Assembly (NCBI GenBank): GCA_964548165.1
Contig: CAZJQD010000002.1
Coordinates: forward strand, 61,509 to 125,508
Reading direction: 5' to 3'
Source: CAZJQD01 sp964548165 [NCBI: uncultured bacterium]
GTDB lineage: Bacteria > UBA8481
Length of the DNA: 64,000 nucleotides
The translations under genes were made by a program, and so were the position numbers. The stretch's first letter is position 1; each line of letters starts with the position of its first letter. Positions 12,901 to 24,900 of the stretch are shown piece by piece. The notes under the pieces are model-generated. The model worked only from the letters and a program-made list of their open reading frames with translations, made no database searches and was not told the origin of the DNA.

Positions 12901-15900
12901 ATGCCTGCGCCCGAGTTGGTGATCCTGCTGCCCGCGATGAACGTCCGGTTCGAGGAATCCTCGATCGCGATTCCGTATGCCGTGTTCGTCAAGGCCTCGA
13001 TCCCGAGCAGGGACGCGGATTCGGAGCCGGCCCTGAGCATGATACCGGCGTTGCCGCTATTGCTGACGTGGACCCCGATGACCGAGGAGGAATCGACATC
13101 GACGAAGTGGATGCCGTCATAGGCGTCGGTGACGCGCAGGCCGATGAGCCCGATGTGGACTTGGGTGTCCGCGAAGATGCCATAGAGACCCGGAGTGCCG
13201 GACAGGCCCGGAGGATTGATGATCGTGCTCTGGGAGTCCACGCCGATGAGAGCCACGAAGCTCGTCTCGATGACGACGGTCTCGGTGAAGACGCCCGAAT
13301 CGATGTATACCGTGTCACCGGGCGTCAGGAACATCATGGCCCGGCTGATGGTGCGGAACGGGGTGGCCGCGGTCAGGCCGACGTTGGTGTCGTATCCGAT
13401 CGCCGATGTGAATGAGTCGCCGATCGTCGAGGAGTCGTTGACGTACCAGGCGTTGGGCAGGGCGGTATCAGTCGTGGTGAGCCCGCCGATGATCGAGTCC
13501 GAGAAGAACGACTGGTTCTCGACCGCGGAATTGTCGAACGCGGTGACGCGGTAGTAGTAGGTCGTGAAGGGGGAGAGACCCGTGTCATCGACGAAGGTCT
13601 GCCCGGGGCCGGCGAGGACCACCGGGTTCCACGAGTCGGCGCCGGGAGTGGCGGCCCGGTAGACGCGGTAGCCGTTCAGACCGAGCGCGGCCTCGGGTTC
13701 CTCGGATGCCGAAGCGGCCGACCAGGAGACGCGCAGTGACGTGAGCCCCAGTGTCGAGACGGAGACGGTGTCGGGCGCCCGCGGAGCTACCGTGTCGGCG
13801 CCTACGGACGTGTCCACCCTGCCGAGGCGGTAGGGCGAGTACCGGGACTGGTCCGCGGTCGGCCCTCCGATACGCAGGCGGAGCAGCTGGGAGTCGGTGG
13901 TGCCCCACCAATTACGCTCGAAAGAGGCGCTGCCGCTGGCGTTGGTGAGGATCGAATCGGTGGTCGGAGAGGCGCGGAGGTTGTTCCGGGTGAACGTGTC
14001 GTTCGAGGCGCCCGCCTGGATGTTGATCGCGACGCCGTTCGAATCCAGCTCGTTCTGCGCGAAGAAGGAGCTCGAGAGCGCGGCCAGGCCGTAGATGCCG
14101 GCAATCCCGTTGTTCGTGATCAGGTTATGGCGGACGACATGAGCGGTTCCGTCGATGGAGAGTCCGTTCTGAATATTGGAGCTGAGGACGTTGGCGAGGA
14201 TGGTTGCCGAATCCGCGCTCGTGTTGACGTCGATGCCGTGGTATCCCCAGCCCTGGATGACGTTGCTCTCCACGATCGCTTCATCGGCGTTCGTGATGAC
14301 GATGCCGGAGAACAGCGCCCCGGAGCTGGTCGCCGTGTTGCCGGTGATGGTATTGCGATGTGCGTTATTGGCGATGATGCCGTGGTTGCCCGTTCCCGTT
14401 ACCCGGTTACGGTCGATCCGGTTGAACGACGATGTGTTGAGGAGCTGGATGCCGTACTGGGCTGTAGTCTCGATGGCGCTGGCGACGAGGACGTTGGAGT
14501 CGGCCGTGTTCTGGAAGAGGACGCCATGCTGGGATACCTGGCCGACATACAGGCCCGAGAAGACGTTATAGGTGGATGCATCTACCTGCACCCCGGTCGA
14601 ACCCACGGTCTCGATGTGAGTCCTCGTGAAGGTGTTGGAGTCCGACCCGGCCTGCACGTCGACGCCCAGGAGCCCCGCCAGTCTCACCTTGACGTTGAGG
14701 AACGTGTTGGAGTCGGCTCCGACGAGCTGGATACCACGGTAGACGTTGCGTACCTGCAGGTCGCTTACGACGACGTTGGTGCACTGGTTGAGCTTGATGC
14801 CGATGACATTCGGCCCGGGCGTGCTGTCCTGGTAATCGAGGATGGTGAGCGCCGAATCGGCGCCCGTGATCCAGAGGGAATAGAAGGTGGGCCCCAGGTC
14901 CAGCGAATCCCGGTAGGTTCCCGCGTCGATCCGGATCGTATCCCCGGGGGTGACGAACCTGAGGACCTGGCCCAGGGAGCGGACGGGGAAGGTAGGCGTG
15001 CGACCGTGGTTGGAATCACTGCCGATGCCGGAGGTAAAGCTGTCGCCCGCGGTCGACGTGTCGTTGACGTACCAGATGTTGGGGCCCGTCGTGTCCGGGG
15101 CCGCCGTGGTGCCGGCGATGGAATCGGAGTAGAAGGACTGGTTCTCCGGGGAATACGTGTCGAAGGCGGTGACGCGGTAGTAGCGCGTGGTGCCCGCGAC
15201 GAGGTTGCTGTCGAGGAGCTCGACGTTGCCCGGGCCGAGCTGGGCCAGGAGGGTCCAGATCGAGGTGTCGCGCGTCGGCGCGTGGTAGACGCGCACCCCG
15301 GAGACGTCGAGCGCGGTTGCGCCGAGATCCTCGTTGGCGAGGATTCCCGACCATTGCACGCGGATGGCGGTGTCGCCGTTCGCGGTCGCCACGACCGAGT
15401 CTGGCGCCTGGGGCGCGATGGTGTCCGCGCCGGGACGCGTGTCGACCGTGCCAAGGCGGAAGGGCATGTAGAGCACCGCGTTCGGTGTGCCCATGATCTT
15501 GGCGTAGATGGCTTGGGAATCCACCGTGCCCCACCAGTTGCGGTGGAAGTTATTCGGCTGGCCTGAGTTGTTGTTGACGATGGAGTCCGGCCGGTCGGGG
15601 GAACCGACGAAGATGTTCCGTGTGAAGGTCTCGGCGAACGTGCCCACGCCGAGCGTGATGGCCCATCCTCCGTTGGAGTCGACGTGGTTCTGGACGAAGT
15701 GGTTGCCCGAGGCGGTGGCCGCGGCCTCGATGCCGCCGCCGACGTTGTCGTGGACAAGGTTCGACTGGATGAGTCCGCGTGTCGCCCCGATCGTGATGCC
15801 GAAGGATCCGTTTCTCGTGACGGAGTTGCTGAGAATGAGAATGGTATCGGATGTGTTGTTGGTCTGGATGCCGTGGCTGTTGTTACGCCGGCTCACGTTA

Positions 15901-18900
15901 TGGCGAACAATCCCGTCCTTGGCCCCGAAGAAGTAGATGCCCGCGTTGAATGAACCCTCGACCGTGTTGCTCTCGATGATGGCGAAGTCGGAGGAGATGT
16001 AGATGCCGTCCGAGTTCGAGCCGCGGACGGTGTTGCCGCTGAAGGTCGAGTAGTTCGTGCCGACCGCGTGGATGCCCCCCGAGGCGTTGGTCTCCAGCAC
16101 GTTGTCGGCTACCAGGTGATTGCCCCCGACGCTCGTGAGCTGAACGCCATAGGTGCCGTACTGGATGCGGTTTCCCCGGATCGTGGCATGATAGCTACCG
16201 GCCACGCTGATGCCGGAGGCGACCGAATCGCCCTGGATGTTCTCGACATGGCAGGAATCCGAGCCGCCGGCGAGGTCGACGGCCCAGTTGCCCAGGGCAA
16301 GCAGGTGGAGATTCAGGAACCGGCAGGTGTCGGCGTCATTGGTCTGGACGCCGTAGCGATAATCCATGAGGCGCAGGTCGCGAATGGTGACCTCGCTACA
16401 GGACGTCAGCGAGACGCCGGCCACACCCGACGGCGTCGAGTCAGACCCGCGGAGGATGGTCAGCGCCGAATCCACGCCGCGGATGAGGATGGCGAAGCGG
16501 TTATTGAGCGCCAGGGATTCTCCGTAGGTGCCGGCGTCGATGAGCACGGTGTCGCCGGGTGTCAACCGGTTGAGAACGGACGCCAGGGAGCGAAGCGGCG
16601 AAGACGGGGAAAGGCCATGGTGCGTGTCCGCCCCCTGGGTCGATGTGAATGAGTCCCCGACCGTCGACGTGTCGTTCACATACCAGGCATTGGGGCCGCT
16701 CGTGTCCACGCTCGGATAGGTAGTCGCCGTGCCGATCGATTCCGAGAAGAACGACTGGTTCTCCAGAAGGCCATTGTCGAACGCCGTGATGCGGTAGCAG
16801 TACAAGGTGTCCGGCAACAAGCCGCTGTCGGTGAACGCGGTGATTCCGGAAGCGACCGTGTCCACGGGATGCCAGCTCGTGGAATCCGCCCGTGACGCTC
16901 TCCAGATGCGATAACCGCTCAACACGAAGGCCACGCCCGAAATCTCCTCGTCGACGATGACGGCGCCCCAGGAGAGGGCGACGTGCGAGGAATCGAGCGG
17001 CACGGCGGTGACGGTGTCGGGGGCGCGAGGAGCCACCGTATCGGCGGCAATCGACGTATCGACAGGTCCCAGCCGGAACGGGTAATACGTGATCGAGTCC
17101 CGGGTGGAGCCGGCGATGCCGCCGCGGATCGCAGCGGAGTCCGTGACGCCCCACCAGTTCCGGCTCATGTCGATCCGGGACGGCAACGTGAGGCTCGAGA
17201 AGACGAGCGAGTCCGGGTTCGAAGGACCGCCGCGCAGGTGGTTCTTGGTGAACGTGTCGTTCGCGGAGTTGTTGCCGACATGCACGGCGTACCACCCGTT
17301 GGATTCCGCCTCGTTCTGCACGACCAGCATGTTCGTCGTGTTATCGAAGACGTATCCGTTGCGCGCGTTGCGGGATGCCGTGTTGTGGCGGAAATCGCCC
17401 GCGATGATCGCGGTGAGGCTGAACCCGTGCCCGATGCCCAGGTTGCCCGTGGACCGGTTTCCGATGAAGGTAGGGTTGTTCGACGAGGCGGAGAGTTCAA
17501 AACCGTCGCCCGTGTTTCCCAGGGCCGTGTTGTAGCGCGCCGTTCCGAAAGCGGCTCCAAGCGCCTGGAAGCCGCCGGAGCCGTTGGCCGAGGCCGTGTT
17601 GGAATCGGCGGTCCAGGAATCTCCCGACGAGTCGAACTTGAACCCGTAGGTCCCGTTCCCGGAGGCGATGTTCGTCGTGAGATAGCCGGAGGCGGCGTTG
17701 ATCCAGAAACCCAGCTGGGAATTCCCGCTCGCCGAAGATGACGCGATCGTGCACCCATAGCTGGTATTGCCCACGACCATGCCATAGGTATTCGAATCCG
17801 AACGGCTCCCCTGGATGACGCTCGCGAAGCTCGCGTTGTCGATGGCGATGCCGATGTTCCCGTTACGGCGTGCGATCACTCCGGCGAGGAACGCGGTGGG
17901 CGAGCCTTGAACGGAAACACCGCTCATCGTGTTGGAATCCGCGGTCGCGTCGCGAACGGTCGCCGAGTCGCTGCCGTTCGCGATGGAGATGCCGACATTG
18001 CCGTTCGAGTCTGCGCGAACGCGCTGGATCGTAGCGCTATCCGCGTTGTTCAGCCAGATGCCGTTCCACGCGTGGAATACCGCGAGGTCGTGGATCTGCA
18101 TGCCCTGGGACGCGAGCATGTAGATTCCGCGAGCCGAAGGCGCGGAGGAGTCGCCGAACGAGACGATCGTCGCCAGGGAATCGACTCCGCGGATCGTCAC
18201 GAAGGGCGTGGCCATGATGACGGTGTCCGGCTCGTAGTAAGAGCCGGCGTCGACGAGCACGGTGTCCCCGCTCGAGAGAACGTTCTCCACGTCGTTGAGC
18301 GAGCGCTTGGGGAGGTGCGGGGAGAGGCCTGAGTTGGCGGGGTGGCCGACGGCGGAGCTGAAGCTGTCGCCGGCGGTGGAGGTGTCGTTGACATACCAGA
18401 CGTTCGGCTGGCTCGTGTCGAGTATGGTGAAGTAGAAGTCGGCGTAGCGAGGAGTCAGCGGGCCGGAGTCCTCGTCTGCCGTCTTCACCCACCCGGTATC
18501 CACGAATGGGTGGAAGGTATCCTTGTGTGGGCCTGCGGTTGTCCGCAGGGTGACGACCACGTGAATGCCGGTCTCGGGGAGCGTGTAGGCGAAGGTCGAT
18601 TCCCACCTTGCCGGCGGTCCCGCGAAGTAGGTGAGAAGGGCGATCGGGGTGTCGCCCGCGGAGTATCGGTAGTTCTGATCGGCGTCGTGCCAGAGCGTGA
18701 CGTCCGCGACGCTGCCGGAGGGCAACAGGCCGGCGTTGCCGATCCCGAAGTTCGTCAGGGTGTCCGTGGCTCCCGAGGGGCCCGCGGTGTCGCCCAGGAT
18801 CAGGAACGCCGCAATCGTGATCGACTCCTGGCTGACGGACACGTTCGTGGCGGGAATGGTGTCAGCGAAGACGACCGTGACGGTGTCGACGAGACCTTCG

Positions 18901-21900
18901 CCCGGGAAGAAGTGCGTGAAGTGGTTGACGGCAATGGAGAAGGACTCGGCGGTCCGGACATAGGTCGCTGACGTCATCCCTGACTCGGGATGAGTGACGT
19001 CGTACCACTTGCTGTCGGCCGTGTTGAGCCAGTAGAGGAAGGACCGGTGCGTGTCGATGCCCGACGTGCCGTAGTGGAACGTCAGGACGATCGACTCGCC
19101 GACCTGGGCCCAGTAGGCGTCCGTCCGTCGCGCACCATTAGAGTCGTAGACGTCGACCTCGAACCGATGCGGGAAGCCGCGGGAGTAGCCATGGATGAAC
19201 CCGGTGTCCGATGCTGAGAGAACGGCAGCGGGCACCAGTCGGACACGGACGGCGTTGCCCGTGTCGGAGAACGGCATCCGGATCATCCACGTTTCTGTGC
19301 CGCCCGCGGAGGGAAGTGTCAGCGTCAGCGTGTCGACGTTGGACTGGCCCATCGAGACCCCGGTCTCGGACGAAGTGGCGCCACTGACGACGGTGTCGTA
19401 AGCGCCGGTGATCCCGGGAGGAATGCTCGTGTCCTGCGAACCGGCCGTGGCGAGGTGGAAGACCACGGAGTCCGAGTAGAAGGACTCGTTTGGGAACAGG
19501 GCCGAGTCCATGGACGTGATCCGGTAGTACTGGGTCTCGACGGTGGAGACGCCGGAGTCCACAAACGAGGTCGTTCCCGCAGCCACTTCGCCACGAAGCG
19601 CCCACGAGCTGGAATCGGGTGCCGAGGACCGGTAGATGCGGTAGCGGTCGAGCCCGAAGAGCGTGGTGCCCGATTCCTCGTCGGTCGCTGAGGTCGCCCA
19701 CGTGATCTCGACCGAGGAGCCACCCAGGGGCGTCAGCGCGACGGTGTCCGGGGCCCGGGGGGCCACGGTGTCCGCGCCGGGCGCGGTATCGACGAGCCCG
19801 AGCCGGTAGGGGATGTACACATCGCTCGAACCTCCGGGGCCGAAGACGCGGGTCGCGATGATCGCGGAGTCTGTCGTGCCCCACCAGTTATGGCGAAGGT
19901 CCATGTCGTTGGATGCGACCGATACGCCCGACTCCACGTTGTTCTTCCGGAAGATGCACGGCACGGCGAGTTCAGGCCGCTCTGCGACCGGCGTAAAGGT
20001 GTTCTGAATGAACGTGTTGCCCTGACCCGAGCCGGCGATGAGGTAGACCTGGTAGGTGGAGCAGATGTCAAAGAGGTTTCCGTCGACGAGGTTCGAGTCC
20101 GCGCCGTTTGAGATCTCGAGCAGCACCGAACCCCCCGTCGCGAACGAACGGGTGATGCGGTTGAACGAGCTCGCGTTCAATCCAAACCCCAGGCTCGTGC
20201 TGTTGATGACCTGGACGCCTCGCAGCAGGTTGTCGTTTGAACCCGCGTCGAGGACGACGCCCCGGATCGAACTCAGGTAGGACATGAAGGTGTCGATGAC
20301 GTTGCCGCGCGACCCCAGGAGTTCGATCCCGGTCTCGGCGGGGCTCTGCGCCCGGCAGTTCTCGACGACGTTCGTGTCGGAGGTGAAGAGAGCGAAGCCT
20401 CCTCGGCTGCCCTGGGCCTCGACATTCTCGATACGCGAGTTCGTGACGTTCAGGAACTCGACGCCGCGTTTCGTGTCCATGACCCTGAGATTCGCGATCC
20501 GGATCCCTGCCCTCGATTCGGCGTAGATCGCGGTCAGTCCGTTGTTGTTGGTGCCAGGCGGATCGATCACGGTGTTCTGGGTGTCCACTCCGAGGATCGT
20601 CACCGAGTCGGCCGTGAACGCGAACGTCTCGGTCCAGGTGCCCCCGTCGATGTAGACCGAGTCTCCGGCCGTCAGGCGCCCCATCACGGCGGAGAGTGTC
20701 CGGAGCGGCCGATCCGGATAGACACCGAGGTTCGTGTCCGCGCCGGGGGCTGATGTAAAGGAGTCGTTGGTCGGCAAGTCGTCGTTCACGTACCAGGCGT
20801 TCGGGCCGGCGGTGTTCAGAACCACGAAGGATTCGGTCGCGGACCACGCGGATCGGCGCATGCCTCCGTCCACGGCCTGCACGGACCAGTAATACGTGCC
20901 TGGAGTCAACCGCGTGGAACTCCGGAGCCAGTGCGCGGTGTCGTGCTGGACATTGCCGAGAAGCCGCGTGTTGAGACCGTGCGCGGAATTGGTGTCCGCC
21001 GAGAGGATCTCGCCGCCGCCGGGAGTCGTGCCTACGCGGAGGTTATACGTGAGCGCCGCGACTGGAGTGGTGTCGCCGCCGGCAGCGCCCCAGCGGAACG
21101 TGACGGCCGAGCCCGGGAGGTATTCGGCGCCCTTGGGTTGCACGGCCGTCGGCGACAGAGGCGGAGAGCTATTGGTATCGCCGTTAGCGAAGGCTCGCAG
21201 GACCATTAGCCTCCGCTGCGCGCCCTCGCTGCCGGACACGAGGAGGTCCGGCCAGCCGTCGCCGTTAAAGTCGGCCCAGGCGATCGAAGCGTTCGTCAGG
21301 CCCCTCGTCTCGCCGAAGGGTTCCACGGCCTGCACGAACGTATCGCCCGATCCTGCCTGGTTGCGGAAGACGATCAGACGCCGCGCAAATAAGCCATCTT
21401 CGCCTGCCGCCGCGATATCGAGGCGGCCGTCGCCGTTGTAATCGCACCAGGCAACGGCTCCATAGCGAAGTCCGTCCACGGGATTAGGCAGTGGCTGCTC
21501 CGCCAGCGAGAAGCCTGCCCCATTGTTCCTGTAGACCTGCAACTTGTTGGGGCTGGCGAATCCGGCCACGGCGAGGTCGAGCCTGCCGTCGTTGTCGTAA
21601 TCGCCCCAGTCCAGGCTCGCATCCATCATGCCCTGGCCGCCGCCCAGCGGCTCAAAAGCCAGTGGGAACGTCGTATCCCCGGTGTTCTGGAGGACCACGA
21701 AGGCCTTCACGCCGCCCTTGTCGCCGACCACGGCGAGGTCGAGGTCGCTATCGCCGTCGTAGTCGCCCCAGCGGACAGCACCCCGGTCCACGCCGTTACC
21801 GCCGCCCATCGGCCTATTGATCTCGACGAAGGAGTCCGAGCCGCGGTTCTCGAAGAGGATGACCTGGCGCGAACCGCCGTCGTTACCGCACGCGACGAGG

Positions 21901-24900
21901 TCGACGTCGCCGTCGTTGTCGAAGTCGCCCCAGTCGAGCGCGGCGTAATCGAGGCCCTGGTTGACTCCCATGGGTTCGGCGGCGAGGTTGAACGTGTTGT
22001 TGTCGTTGCGGTACACGATCAACCGGCGGTTTGCGGAGAAACCTGCGACCACGAGGTCGAGATCGCCGTCGTTATCGTAGTCGGCCCAGGCGAGCGCCGA
22101 GTATCGAAGCCCGCTGCCTCCGCCCATCGGCTCGCTCGGGATGTAAGCGCCGGGCCCGACATTGCGGTAGATGATGAGGCGATCATTGTTCTGCATGTCG
22201 ATGCCGGTCGCGGCAAAGTCCAGTTCCCCGTCCAGGTTGAAGTCCGCCCAGGCGACGTCGCCATCCTCGAGGCCGGTCTCTATCCCCGTCAGTGGTTCGT
22301 AGTAGGGGAAGAAGCCATAGGTCTGACTTCGCCCCGGGGTGTCCGCGAAGCCCGAGGTGTTCGGAAGCGTGTTGGTGTCCTCAGCAGAGACCCAGTAATA
22401 GAAGGACTGCCCGATCGCCAGGTTGGAGTCGATCCAGGAGGTAAGGTTCGGCGCCACGAACGCCACCGGGTTCACCGGCGCCGTCTCCGCCCCGTCGGCG
22501 CGGAAGACGCGGTATCCAGCCAGTGAGAGGGATGGTTCCGGCTCCTGGGACTGGATGACCGCGGTCCAGCTGACGCTGATGGTAGTCTCCGAGAGAGCCC
22601 TCACCGTCACGGTCTCGGGCCTCTGCGGCGCGATCGTGTCGGCGCCCGGGGTGGTATCCGTCGGTCCCGTGCGGAACGGCTGGAAGCTGACCAGGTTGCG
22701 ACCCGAACCCTGGATCATGTTCCGGATGGAAGATGGCGACAGCGTGCCCCAGTACACACTGGTGCAGCTGACAGGCTGGCCGCTGGTAGTGAAGAGGCCC
22801 GAATCCGGGAAGGCGGGGCCGGGGTAGATCATCGATCGGCGGATGGTGGCGTTCGTCGCTCCAGCACCGACATAGACCTGGTAGGTCGCGTTGGAGTCGG
22901 CGGTGCAGAGATCCATGATGGGGAAGGCCGCTTCGATGTAGTAGCCGTAAACGCTGTTGTTCGTGGCATTGTTGCGGCGAAGTTCGCCCGAGTTTCCCGT
23001 CAGCGAGAAGCCGAACTGCTGGTTGTTCCTGGCGGTGTTTCCTTCCGCGAGAATCTGGGTCATCTGGAGCTCGAAGCCGCCGGCGCCGTTGGACTCCGCG
23101 ACGCAATGGGTGACCCAGTGAGCATTGCCGCCGCCGAAGATGCGGAATCCGACCTGCCCGTTGGCGATGGCCGCTGAGGATTCAATGCGGGTCTGCGAAC
23201 TCGTGCCTTCGATCCTTACACCGTGCTGGTTGCAATGCTCGACGAGGACGGCCGAGATCGTGCATGAGTTCGCGTTGGTCAAGTCGATCCCGTAGTAGGC
23301 GTTGCGGACCCTGAGTTGTGCCAGGGTGAAGTTGCTGAATCCGGTGGCGTAAATTCCCGTGTAGCTTGCGTTGAGGCTGTCGCCGGCGTCGAGAACGGTC
23401 AGCGCCGAGTCGACGCCCTGGATCGTGATGCTGGAGATCGGGACCGTGAGGCGTTCGTAGAAGGTGCCGGCATCGACGAAGATCGAGTCGCCGGCCGATA
23501 AGAGCGCCAGGACCTGCGTGATAGACTCCGCGGGGAATCCGGGGGAGAGGCCGTTGTTATTCCGGTGACCGATGGCCTGAGTGTAGGAGTCTCCCGACAG
23601 ACTCGTGTCGTTGACATACCAGGCGTTGGGCTGATTCAGGTCCAGGACCACGACCGGATAAGGAGCGGTGACCGCCGCCACGGGGCCGCTCTCCTCGTCC
23701 GCCGTCTTCACGCCCCCGGCGCCGATCCTGGCGAGGAAGGTGTCGCCGGTTCCGCCCGTGGCGCGGAACGTCGCCACGACATTCAGGCCGCTCGCGGGGA
23801 TCGGATACGAGAGGTTGGTTTCCCAGCGCGGAGGCGTAGCAGCCACGTAGTAAAGCTGGCTGATCAGCGTGTCGCCGATCGAGTAGCGGCGGTTTGTGTC
23901 GGCGTCGAGCCAGAGCGAGACCTCGGTGATGTTGGCCGGGATCAGCGTGCCGACGTTCTCCACGCTGAAGAAGGTCAGCGTGTCGCTCGCCTCCGCCGGT
24001 CCGGCGGTATCTCCGAGGATGTACAGCGCCATCACGGTGACGGTCTCGTTGAGCGACGAGGCGGTTGCCTGGAACGGGATCGTGTCCGCAAGCACGACGG
24101 TGACGGTGTCGACGAGGCCCTCGCCGGGGAAGAAGTGCGTGAAGTGGTTGACCGCGATGGTGAAGGAGTCGGGGTAGCGCTGGTACGAGGCCGAGGTCAT
24201 CCCGGACTCGGGGTGCGTGACGTCGTACCACTTGCTGTCTCGGGTATTCAACCAGTAGAGAACGGCACGGTGCGTCTCGATGCCGGACTGACCGAAGTTG
24301 AACGAAAGCACGATCGATTCGCCGACCTGTTGCCAGTAGGAGTCCGTGCGCCTGGCTCCGCTCGAGTCATAGACGTTGATCTCAAAGCGGTGCTGGACAC
24401 CCCGGGTGAAGCCGTGGATGAGCCCCGTGTCGGAGGCATTGAGGATGGTCTCGGGCACGAGCCGGACCTGGACGCTGTTCCCCGTGTCCGAGAAGGGCAT
24501 CCGGACATTCCAGGTTTCGGTTCCGGACGACGACGGGAGCGTCAGGGTGAAGGTGTCGACGTTGGACTGGCCGATCGTGGCCCCGGTCTCGCTGGCCGTC
24601 GCGCCGGTCACGACCGTGTCGTAGGAGCCCGTGATCGTCGGCGGCACGCTCGTGTCCGGCGGCACCGTATTGAGGACGACGGCGACCAGGGAGTCCGAGA
24701 GCCAGGACTCGTTGGGATAGGGCGCCGCGTTATCGCGCGCCGTGACCCGGTAGTAGCGCGTCTCGCCATTTCCCAGGCCCGTGTCGATGAAGACCTGCTG
24801 GCCGGCTCCGACGACACCCCGAACCTGCCAGGCCGGCGTCTCAGCGGAAGCGGATCGCCAGATGGTGTACGCGGCCACCGAGACCGTGTAGGGCGAGGAT

